In this document: one piece after another, positions 55,029 to 62,446 of the stretch
Position numbering within the stretch: position 1 is the stretch's first letter
Layout: each line of letters starts with the position of its first letter
NCBI GenBank assembly: GCA_016722045.1
Contig: JADKGY010000008.1
Span: 248,001 to 312,000 of the forward strand
DNA: 64,000 nucleotides
Source: Candidatus Opimibacter skivensis
GTDB taxonomy: Bacteria > Bacteroidota > Bacteroidia > Chitinophagales > Saprospiraceae
Reading direction: 5' to 3'
Made by a program: the position numbers and the translations under genes
Notes under the pieces: model-generated
Told to the model about the DNA's origin: nothing
Database searches by the model: none
The model's input: only the letters and a program-made list of their open reading frames with translations

Positions 55029-56276
55029 TTATTTCATGGCATCCAGTTTTTCAAGCATCTTTATGGCATTTGTATTTAACGGGTCAAGTTCGAGTGATTT
55101 CTTGTATTGCTTAATTGCTGCTTCTATCTGACCTGCATTCATATTGACTTCGGCGAGACTGTCCCATGCATTCCCGGAATTTGGAAAGGCCTGGGTATTC
55201 AATTGAAAAGTTTTTATCGCATCTGTCATTTTCTTTTCCCTCAAAAATTCATAACCTTTGTCATTCATCGTATTCTCTGAGAAAATCTTCCATCCGGGAA
55301 ATGATTTTTGAGTTTTGTTAAAAATGTCTAATGCTTCATCAAAATTTCCGGCATCAATAATTTTCATAAAGCTGCTTTCAACCATGGGTGCGGGCTTTCC
55401 AAGTTTTGTATACGCATGCGATAATAGATTATACATTGCACCCGAATTGGGATACCATTTTATGCCCTTATCCAGAAGCAAAGTAGATGACTGATATGAA
55501 CCTTCTTCCTGCCATTTTCTCGATACGTCCACGATTTCTCCTTCAAAAGGTATTGGCGTGTCTTTTGTAAAATTTCCCTGATTACTTAAATAAGGATTCT
55601 GGTAAACTGTTTTACCGTCTTCAGGATTCCATTTGTCGTATTCCATATAGTGGGCAGTGGCTTTAGAGACTTCGACACCTTTTATCCGTGCTACCATGTG
55701 AAGAGCTCCATCAATGCCTGCTGATACTCCGGCAGTCGTCACTATATTGCCATTGTCTACAAAACGTGTTAGTGACAATACCGTCGCGCTTGGTACCTTA
55801 TTTTGAAGTGATACCAGCGCGCTGTGATGTGTGGTAACACTGAGATCGTCGAGCATATCCGCATTCGCCAGAATAAACGCTCCTGTACACACTGTCATGA
55901 TCAAAGTGCCAGCTGACGATTTTGTCTGTGCCCATTTGAGCACTTTAGGATCTTTTGATGATGGCCCTGAATCTCCACCCGGGAATACAATGATATCAGG
56001 AGCAGGTGCATTGTCGATCGAGTATTGAGGTTTCACGGTCACGAGACCTTGCGAGAGAATATCTTTTCCATCAACGGAAACGGTGTATACTTTGAATCCT
56101 GAGGTTGATGCAAAGACTTCTGTTGGCCCGGCAAAGTCCAATAGCTCGACATTCTGGTATATGAATATGGCTACATTATATGTTGATTTTCCCTGGGCAG
56201 AAATTGAAATGGAAGAAATAAGAACAAATGTGACGAATAGGATTGTCCTCTGGAAATTTGGTTTGATATGTTTCAT
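55029..56276 (-). CDS. exported DJ-1/PfpI-domain protein with C-terminal TPR repeats
   Basis: The 415-residue protein starts with a signal peptide (about 1-28, ILFVTFVLISSISISAQG). A DJ-1/PfpI (GATase1-like) domain covers about 32-230: VAIFIYQNVELLDFAGPTEV, PDIIVFPGGDSGP, then the nucleophile elbow MTVCTGAFILANA with its cysteine, and ATTHH/AGVSAGIDGALH-type segments resembling the N-terminal half of GlxA-like AraC regulators. The last 170 residues contain TPR-like helices (YNLLSHAYTKLGKPAP; AWDSLAEVNMNAGQIEAAIK). DJ-1/PfpI proteins are usually cytosolic glyoxalase, deglycase or chaperone-like proteins or regulators, so an exported form fused to TPRs is unusual. It is divergent from an AraC regulator, which may control it. 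The substrate is unknown. Confidence 0.88.
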   Translation of the reverse strand: MKHIKPNFQRTILFVTFVLISSISISAQGKSTYNVAIFIYQNVELLDFAGPTEVFASTSGFKVYTVSVDGKDILSQGLVTVKPQYSIDNAPAPDIIVFPGGDSGPSSKDPKVLKWAQTKSSAGTLIMTVCTGAFILANADMLDDLSVTTHHSALVSLQNKVPSATVLSLTRFVDNGNIVTTAGVSAGIDGALHMVARIKGVEVSKATAHYMEYDKWNPEDGKTVYQNPYLSNQGNFTKDTPIPFEGEIVDVSRKWQEEGSYQSSTLLLDKGIKWYPNSGAMYNLLSHAYTKLGKPAPMVESSFMKIIDAGNFDEALDIFNKTQKSFPGWKIFSENTMNDKGYEFLREKKMTDAIKTFQLNTQAFPNSGNAWDSLAEVNMNAGQIEAAIKQYKKSLELDPLNTNAIKMLEKLDAMK

Positions 56277-56488
56277 AATAGATTGATTTTAGAGATTCAC
56301 CATCTAAACGCCTAAAGTAGTATAAGCAGTGCAGGCATCGATTGTCAATTCCTGCTAAATTGTGATTGGTGAATACTCAGGGGATTCTATGATAAACACA
56401 TGTCAAAAGCTGCTATTTTCTATCTTATGACAATTTGATCTCCCGGAATATGATATTTTTAAAGTGGCAGTCGTTATTATTGCTGTAA

Positions 56489-57388
56489 ATGAGAGAGGAT
56501 TTTTATGCACATCTGAAGGAAGGTTCCCGTCCAATCATGGATGGAAAAAACCGCATTTATTATTGTGAGCTCAACCAATATTATTCTGATAATGTGTTTA
56601 GAAATTTCAGTATAAAATTTACCATGGAGGGTGTTGTCCAATACCGGACCGAAAAAGAGAAATATGCCCTTACTCCAAATTATTTTTTATTGAGTAGTAA
56701 ACAACCGTGCGAATGCATTGTAGATTCAAAACCCCTCATGCGTAATATCAGTATTGATATTGATCCGGTTACATTTGGAGAAGTATTTACATGGATGTCA
56801 TCAGGCAAGGATATTGACCTTGAAAATTTCCGGGCTGAACATTTTTCTTCACCGGATTTTTTTGAGAATGTGTACCCTATCCGATATTCAGAGTTGGGGA
56901 ATCATTTATTATCCCTGGGGCAGTCTATTGTTGCAGGAGAAAGTCTTAATTATAATATTACTGAAGAAACGTTTTATGAACTGGCAGAAAAAATCGTAAG
57001 GCAAGAATTTAATCATTTGAACTTTCTTCATCAGTTACAGGCAGTAAAAAGATCTACAAGGGAAGAAACCCTGAGGCGTCTACTGATCGGCAAGCATTAT
57101 ATTGATGAGCATTATTTACAAAATCCGGAAATACCCGACATCGCAAGACAGGCGAGCCTGTCCCAGTTTTATTTTTTCAGAAATTTTAAAATGGCTTTTG
57201 GTATTACTCCATATCAGTACATGATGCATAAGCGACTGGAACATGCTAAAAACTTAATTAAGAACAATGTCCCAGTTTCAAAAATCGCTTCAGATTGCCA
57301 TTATCCTGATGTTTTTACATTTAGTAAAGCATTTAAGAAAAAATATGGTTATGCGCCATCGATGTTGATGAAGACCTCAAATGCGTAG
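56489..57388 (+). CDS. AraC family transcriptional regulator
   Basis: This 299-residue protein has an N-terminal ligand-sensing half (about 1-185, cupin-like strands such as YALTPNYFLLSSKQPCECIV) and a C-terminal AraC-type double helix-turn-helix at about 200-299. The first HTH contains IPDIARQASLSQFYFFRNF, and the second VSKIASDCHYPDVFTFSKAF followed by KKKYGYAPSML, the family's conserved close. It is a cytoplasmic DNA-binding activator or repressor. It is transcribed divergently from the exported DJ-1/PfpI-TPR gene across 212 bp, the usual arrangement for a regulator and its target, and it is also upstream of the glycerol operon on the same strand (246 bp gap). Which of the two it controls is not evident. 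Confidence 0.93.
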   Translation: MREDFYAHLKEGSRPIMDGKNRIYYCELNQYYSDNVFRNFSIKFTMEGVVQYRTEKEKYALTPNYFLLSSKQPCECIVDSKPLMRNISIDIDPVTFGEVFTWMSSGKDIDLENFRAEHFSSPDFFENVYPIRYSELGNHLLSLGQSIVAGESLNYNITEETFYELAEKIVRQEFNHLNFLHQLQAVKRSTREETLRRLLIGKHYIDEHYLQNPEIPDIARQASLSQFYFFRNFKMAFGITPYQYMMHKRLEHAKNLIKNNVPVSKIASDCHYPDVFTFSKAFKKKYGYAPSMLMKTSNA

Positions 57389-57537
57389 TGGCAAGCTGCG
57401 TTTGCCGGATCAAATAATCTTCATTGGAACAGATATTTTTTACGCGAATGGTTTTCCAATAAAAATATGCCTCGTTCGGCATTGACGGTGCTTGCGCTAC
57501 ATATTTACAATTTTCTGATTTGTGCATGAAATTTTCA

Positions 57538-57552
57538 GTGTAAGCGTTACAC
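57538..57552. promoter_or_regulatory. palindromic operator-like site upstream of glpK
   Basis: A perfect 15-bp palindrome GTGTAAGCGTTACAC (6-bp arms, GCG centre) lies 83 bp before the glpK start. Its CG-centred half-sites resemble LacI-family operators. A separate short hairpin ATGCC/GGCAT lies upstream near 57468. No LacI gene is in the window, so the binding protein is unknown. Confidence 0.45.
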
Positions 57553-57634
57553 GAAACGGAGTTTTGCCGAATACATCAAAAGACAACCATAAAGGATTAC
57601 CCCCACAAATATTTTAATAACTTACTTTCACAAA

Positions 57635-59167
57635 ATGGCATCTATGATATCCTCTTATATTCTTGCTCTTGATCAGGGAACGACAAGTAGCCGAAGTATT
57701 CTGTTTGATAAGAAAGGAAATATTGTCGCTGTATCGCAGCGGGAATTCAGACAAATCTACCCTCAGCCCGGATGGGTGGAACATGATGCGGAGGAAATAT
57801 GGACAACACAGGTCGGAACGATAGCAGAAGTAATCGCCAAAGCCGGCATTTCAATGAAACAGATTGCAGGCATAGGTATCACAAATCAACGGGAGACAAC
57901 AGTTGTATGGGATCGTAAAACGGGAAAACCAATTTACAATGCCATCGTTTGGCAAGACCGAAGAACTGCCCGGTATTGTGATGAATTGAATGCAGGCGGA
58001 AAGGCTGAATTAATTCGGAGCAAAACAGGTTTGATCATCGACGCCTATTTTTCCGCAACTAAAGTCAAATGGATACTTGACAATGTTCTCGGTGCAAAAG
58101 ACAAGGCCGAAAAAGGAGAGCTTGCATTTGGCACGATTGATTCATGGTTGGTATGGAATCTGACAGGAGGTGCAATCCATATCACGGATGTGTCAAATGC
58201 CTCACGTACGATGATATTTGATATCCACACTTGTCAGTGGAGCATGGAATTACTGGACTTGTTTGAGATACCTCAAAGCATGTTGCCTGAAGTCAGGTCA
58301 AGTAGCGAAGTGTATGGCATGACAGGAAGCATTATACCTGAATCAAATATTCCTATTTCAGGAATCGCCGGTGATCAACAGGCAGCATTGTTTGGTCAGA
58401 TGTGTATAAATCCGGGCATGGTCAAAAATACATATGGTACCGGTTGTTTCATGCTGATGAATACAGGTGAAAAAGCGATTCACTCAAAAAATAATTTGCT
58501 GACGACCATTGCATGGCGTATTGGAAATAAAACAGTTTATGCACTTGAAGGAAGTGTATTTATCGCAGGAGCGGCTGTGCAGTGGTTGAGAGATGGGTTG
58601 AAAATCATCCGTTCATCAGGTGAAGTAGAAGTGCTTATTGATAGAGTTGAGGATAATGGTGGAGTGTACGTTGTTCCGGCTTTTGCAGGCCTTGGAGCGC
58701 CGCACTGGAATCAGCACGCAAGGGGCAGCGTATTTGGATTGACGAGAGGAAGTAATGATGCCCACATCGCCAGGGCTGTAATTGAAAGTATTGCTTATCA
58801 AACGTATGATGTATTAAAATCAATGGAAGCGGATGCACAAATCAAAATCGCTGAATTGAGAGTGGATGGCGGGGCTACGGTCAATAATCGTTTGATGCAA
58901 TTTCAAAGCGATATACTCAATACAAAAGTGGCAAGACCGGTGGTCACTGAAACTACAGCTTTAGGGGCGGCGTATCTGGCTGGACTCGGTGTCGGATACT
59001 GGGAAAATATGGAGAGTATTCAGGAGCAATGGCAAGTTGACAAAACATTTACACCACAGATGGAGGATAGCGCACGACAGGGTTTATTGTCAGGTTGGCA
59101 AAGAGCTGTCAAAGCATCTATTGCCTGGGCTGATATGCCATCAGATCATTTAGTAGTTCGTAAGTAG
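57635..59167 (+). CDS. glpK: glycerol kinase
   Basis: The 510-residue FGGY-family kinase phosphorylates glycerol to sn-glycerol 3-phosphate with ATP. The phosphate-binding loop is LALDQGTTSSRSILFD near residue 10. GITNQRETTVVWDRKTGKPI near 86 and IVWQDRRTA are glycerol-kinase hallmarks. GDQQAALFGQMC and KNTYGTGCFMLMNTG lie near 250-280, and the C-terminal FGGY signature region includes AYQTYDVLKSM and LRVDGGATVNNRLMQFQSD. The length matches the family (about 500). Either the ATG at 57635 or the one at 57644 could be the start; neither has a Shine-Dalgarno box. It is the first gene of a tight glpK-glpD-glpF operon (21- and 13-bp gaps). A palindromic operator-like site lies upstream. Confidence 0.98.
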   Translation: MASMISSYILALDQGTTSSRSILFDKKGNIVAVSQREFRQIYPQPGWVEHDAEEIWTTQVGTIAEVIAKAGISMKQIAGIGITNQRETTVVWDRKTGKPIYNAIVWQDRRTARYCDELNAGGKAELIRSKTGLIIDAYFSATKVKWILDNVLGAKDKAEKGELAFGTIDSWLVWNLTGGAIHITDVSNASRTMIFDIHTCQWSMELLDLFEIPQSMLPEVRSSSEVYGMTGSIIPESNIPISGIAGDQQAALFGQMCINPGMVKNTYGTGCFMLMNTGEKAIHSKNNLLTTIAWRIGNKTVYALEGSVFIAGAAVQWLRDGLKIIRSSGEVEVLIDRVEDNGGVYVVPAFAGLGAPHWNQHARGSVFGLTRGSNDAHIARAVIESIAYQTYDVLKSMEADAQIKIAELRVDGGATVNNRLMQFQSDILNTKVARPVVTETTALGAAYLAGLGVGYWENMESIQEQWQVDKTFTPQMEDSARQGLLSGWQRAVKASIAWADMPSDHLVVRK

Positions 59168-59188
59168 CAAATAGAAATAAAAACAGCA

Positions 59189-60754
59189 ATGCAAAGAGAA
59201 CGCATGAAGGAACAGCTAAAGGCTACACCCGAATGGGATATTTGTATTATTGGTGGAGGAGCTACAGGCCTGGGGATCGCAGTGGATGCTGCATCACGTG
59301 GATATAGTACGGTGTTATTTGAAAGATATGATTTCGCCAAAGGGACATCATCACGCAGTACGAAATTAGTGCATGGTGGTGTACGATACCTGCAGCAGGG
59401 AAATATTAAGCTTGTACTTGATGCACTTTACGAACGCGGAATATTCATGCGCAATGCACCTCATCTCGTGAGGAATCTATCTTTTGTCATTCCGAATTAT
59501 GAGTGGTGGGAATATCCTTTTTATGGAATCGGATTGAAAGCCTATGACTGGATGGCCGGGAGTCTCGGTCTGGGCCCATCGACATTTTTGTCTGTCGAAG
59601 AAACAATGAAAGCTGCGCCTACTCTTGATCCCGAAGGTCTGAGAGGTGGTGTGATGTATCACGATGGACAGTTTGATGATACACGTATGGCGATTCATCT
59701 CGCGATGACTGCAGCTGATCATGGTGCGACAGTTTTAAATTATTTTAATGTTGAAGAATTTTTAAAATCAGACAATGCGGTTTGCGGAGTTCGCGTCACA
59801 GATACGATTGATGCGGAGACGTTTGAAATCAAAGCTAAAGCCGTCATCAATGCCACCGGTGTTTTTACAGATTCAATATTGCGCATGGATGATGCCAAAG
59901 CAGAATCTATTGTGACGCCAAGCCAGGGAATTCATTTGGTTTTTGATGCATCGTTTTTGCCTTCTGACACTGCGATCATGATTCCGCGGACAGAAGATGG
60001 TAGAGTTTTATTTGCTGTTCCCTGGCATAACCGGATCATCGTGGGTACGACAGATACGCCGATGCCTGAAGCATCTGTTGAACCAATTGCACTGGCAGAA
60101 GAAATTGATTTTGTGATGGAACACATGCGGGATTACCTGACAAAGGAGCCAACCTATGAGGATATCAAAACTGTCTTCTGTGGGTTGCGGCCTTTGGTCA
60201 AACACAATCATAAATCCACTGCTGCCTTGTCGAGAGAACATCTGATCACAATTTCGGAATCCGGCCTCATCTCTATCACCGGCGGAAAATGGACTACATA
60301 CCGGAAAATGGCGGAGGATGCAGTTGACGTTGCCATTCAGAAAGCAAATCTGCCCTCTGTTAAATCCAAAACGAATGAGTTGCATATTCATGGCTATCTG
60401 ACGGGTGTTGATTTCAATAGCCCGCTATATTATTATGGTACAGATAAAGAATACATTGATCAATTGATAGTAGAAATTATTGACTTGTCCGAAAAAATTT
60501 GTCCCGAGCTACCTTACATCAAAGCTGAAATCATCTGGGCTATCCATCATGAGATGTGCATGACGATTGAAGATTTGCTTGCGCGAAGGACCCGGATGTT
60601 GTTTCTTGATGCAAAAGCATCTATTGAGTCCGCACCATTGGTAGCAGGCATTATGGCTAAGGAAATGGGTAAGAATAATGAATGGATTCAACAACAGGTA
60701 GAGGAATATATAATGATGGCAAAGAATTATCTTCCCGTATCAAAACAAACGTAA
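59189..60754 (+). CDS. glpD: aerobic glycerol-3-phosphate dehydrogenase
   Basis: The 521-residue FAD enzyme oxidises glycerol 3-phosphate to dihydroxyacetone phosphate and passes electrons to the quinone pool at the inner membrane. The FAD-binding motif IIGGGATGLGIAVDAASRG lies at about residues 20-38, followed by LFERYDFAKGTSSRSTKLVH and GGVRYLQQGN, the family signature. GGVMYHDGQFDDTRMAI near 150, VPWHNRIIVGTTDTPMPEA near 275 and the late SITGGKWTTYRKMAEDAVD near 365 complete the core, and a helical DAO_C-like domain follows. It is the second gene of the operon with glpK and glpF. The start at 59189 leaves a 16-residue lead before the dinucleotide fold; Met6 is an alternative. Confidence 0.98.
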   Translation: MQRERMKEQLKATPEWDICIIGGGATGLGIAVDAASRGYSTVLFERYDFAKGTSSRSTKLVHGGVRYLQQGNIKLVLDALYERGIFMRNAPHLVRNLSFVIPNYEWWEYPFYGIGLKAYDWMAGSLGLGPSTFLSVEETMKAAPTLDPEGLRGGVMYHDGQFDDTRMAIHLAMTAADHGATVLNYFNVEEFLKSDNAVCGVRVTDTIDAETFEIKAKAVINATGVFTDSILRMDDAKAESIVTPSQGIHLVFDASFLPSDTAIMIPRTEDGRVLFAVPWHNRIIVGTTDTPMPEASVEPIALAEEIDFVMEHMRDYLTKEPTYEDIKTVFCGLRPLVKHNHKSTAALSREHLITISESGLISITGGKWTTYRKMAEDAVDVAIQKANLPSVKSKTNELHIHGYLTGVDFNSPLYYYGTDKEYIDQLIVEIIDLSEKICPELPYIKAEIIWAIHHEMCMTIEDLLARRTRMLFLDAKASIESAPLVAGIMAKEMGKNNEWIQQQVEEYIMMAKNYLPVSKQT

Positions 60755-60767
60755 AATCTGATCAGTC

Positions 60768-61478
60768 ATGATGGAACATTTTATTGGAGAATTTTTAGGC
60801 ACGATGGTACTTATCATCATGGGTTGTGGTGTTGTTGCAAATGTGTTGCTTCATCAATCCAAAGGGCAGCATGGCGGATGGATAGTCATCACATTCGGAT
60901 GGGCGATGGGTGTATTTCTGGGCATCATCACTGCGCAACATTTTGGTGGGAGCGGACATCTCAATCCGGCGGTGACTATAGCATTGGCCTTTTTTAAAGA
61001 TTTTGATCAGACATTGATTTTGCCATATGTGCTGGCGCAAATGGCAGGAGCTATTGTGGGGAGTAGTGTCGTGTGGCTGGCGTACAGACAACATTTTGAT
61101 ATGACTGAAGACAAAGATTTGATTCGTGCTGTTTTTTGCAATTCACCGGCTATCCGAAATACGCCACACAATCTGATCACGGAGATCATTGCCACATTTG
61201 TACTTGTATTTACGGCATTGTCTATGTCAGCACCGACAGATGCATTAGGCACGTTAAATGCATTGCCTGTTGCATTGCTTGTGTTAGGTATCGGGTTGTC
61301 ACTAGGTGGACCTACAGGATATGCGATCAATCCGGCGCGGGATTTAGGGCCGAGGATATCGCATTTTTTATTACCTATCAAAACGAAAGGGGATAGTGAC
61401 TGGTCGTATTCGTGGATACCGGTCATTGGTCCCGTTATCGGGGCTATATTGGCGGTTGTGATATTCAACATGATATAA
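60768..61478 (+). CDS. glpF: glycerol uptake facilitator (aquaglyceroporin)
   Basis: The 236-residue membrane protein has six transmembrane helices and two half-helices bearing the NPA motifs: GSGHLNPAVTIALAF near residue 60 and GYAINPARDLGPR near residue 187. The Asp after the second NPAR is the mark of glycerol-conducting channels as opposed to water-only aquaporins. It allows glycerol to diffuse across the inner membrane to be trapped by glpK. It is the third gene of the operon, 13 bp after glpD. A long inverted-repeat element begins 13 bp after its stop codon. Confidence 0.97.
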   Translation: MMEHFIGEFLGTMVLIIMGCGVVANVLLHQSKGQHGGWIVITFGWAMGVFLGIITAQHFGGSGHLNPAVTIALAFFKDFDQTLILPYVLAQMAGAIVGSSVVWLAYRQHFDMTEDKDLIRAVFCNSPAIRNTPHNLITEIIATFVLVFTALSMSAPTDALGTLNALPVALLVLGIGLSLGGPTGYAINPARDLGPRISHFLLPIKTKGDSDWSYSWIPVIGPVIGAILAVVIFNMI

Positions 61479-61491
61479 AGGGAAGGTAAAA

Positions 61492-61644
61492 AAAAGAGGA
61501 CGCGGATTTAGTAAGAAAAAGTAAGATCAATTAAGATTTGAATAACTATCACAACTAACTCTCCGTATTAAAAAATGCTTCCTTATGAAAGTGAATTGAT
61601 CCTAAAAAATCATAATTTTTCCTAATAAATCCGCGTCCTCTTTT
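61492..61644. repeat. 153-bp long inverted-repeat element (MITE-like or large stem-loop)
   Basis: The ends are a perfect 19-bp inverted repeat AAAAGAGGACGCGGATTTA/TAAATCCGCGTCCTCTTTT. The next 15 or so bases inward pair imperfectly, and GATCAATT/AATTGATC (61525-61532, 61594-61601) continue the stem. It can fold into one hairpin of more than 35 pairs. No transposase is inside it. It could be a non-autonomous mobile element or serve as the glp operon terminator. Confidence 0.75.
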
Positions 61645-61690
61645 AATATGAGCTATGAGTAACAATTGATTTACTAAAATCTATGTGTAT

Positions 61691-62206
61691 ATGAAAAACA
61701 TTCTAATTATTTTATGTCTTGCGATACCCGTGTTTTGTTTTTCACAAACTCCGGAAGAAAGATTGGTTGCTTTGAAGATTGTTCTTCCTACAGCTCCACA
61801 TCCTGCCGCTAATTATGTCAATGCAGTTCGCACAGGTAATCTTTTATTCCTTGCCGGTAAAGGCCCTACACATCCTGATGGTACAAATATCACCGGAAAG
61901 CTGGGTAGTGATCTTACGATTGAGCAGGGATATGAAGCAGCGCGCCTGACCGGAATAAATCAACTGTCTGTATTGAAAAGTGAACTTGGCGATCTGAGTA
62001 AAGTAAAGCGTATTGTAAAAGTTTTAGGCATGATTAATTCAGCTCCTGACTTTACAGATCAGTCGAAAGTGATGAATGGTTTTTCGGATCTGATGGTGGA
62101 AGTGTTTGGAGGAAAAGGTAAACATGCGCGGTCATCAGTGGGGATGTGTTCGCTGCCTTTTGGAATTGCCGTTGAAGTGGAGATGGTGGTGGAAGTTGAG
62201 GATTAA
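61691..62206 (+). CDS. exported RidA (YjgF/YER057c/UK114) family protein
   Basis: This 171-residue protein starts at the ATG at 61691; a GTG six bases earlier is less likely. It has a signal peptide of about 18 residues (ILIILCLAIPVFCFSQ) before a RidA-like domain: VRTGNLLFLAGKGPTHPDG, EQGYEAARLTGINQLSVLKS, VKRIVKVLGMINSAPDF and HARSSVGMCSLPFGIAVEVE, which match the family's trimeric fold. The usual RidA catalytic arginine sits in an R-SSVG/R-xxVG region, and ARSSVG is present. RidA proteins deaminate reactive imines or enamines in the cytosol, so an exported copy points to a different or periplasmic substrate. A secreted branch of this family is known among bacteria. It stands alone between two repeats. 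Confidence 0.85.
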   Translation: MKNILIILCLAIPVFCFSQTPEERLVALKIVLPTAPHPAANYVNAVRTGNLLFLAGKGPTHPDGTNITGKLGSDLTIEQGYEAARLTGINQLSVLKSELGDLSKVKRIVKVLGMINSAPDFTDQSKVMNGFSDLMVEVFGGKGKHARSSVGMCSLPFGIAVEVEMVVEVED

Positions 62207-62218
62207 GTAAGCAGTATT

Positions 62219-62277
62219 CAGTGGCAGTGGCAGTGGCAGTGGCAGTGGCAGTGGCAGTGGCAGTGGCAGTGGCAGTG
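62219..62277. repeat. hexanucleotide tandem repeat (CAGTGG), nearly ten copies
   Basis: About 59 bp of perfect CAGTGG units lie 12 bp after the RidA-like stop codon, outside any gene. The 168 bp that follow, up to the next start codon, show no clear feature. Confidence 0.95.
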
Positions 62278-62446
62278 AATTATTTTGGGTATTAAAATTA
62301 GTTAAACCGGGGTCAATATCTTAAGCTTTTTATTTCCGTAAGGGTTGAGGTCACACACTAGTCAGAACTTTGTCAAAGTGCACGGGTGAAAATGGCAATT
62401 GGTATTTTTTTGCTAACTTAGAAGGTAGTGGACAAATTTATTTGAT

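Noticed and set aside
61496..61510. Insertion sequence end
   Set aside because: The 153-bp element has no coding capacity for a transposase and no other IS features in the window; it is kept only as a MITE-like repeat.
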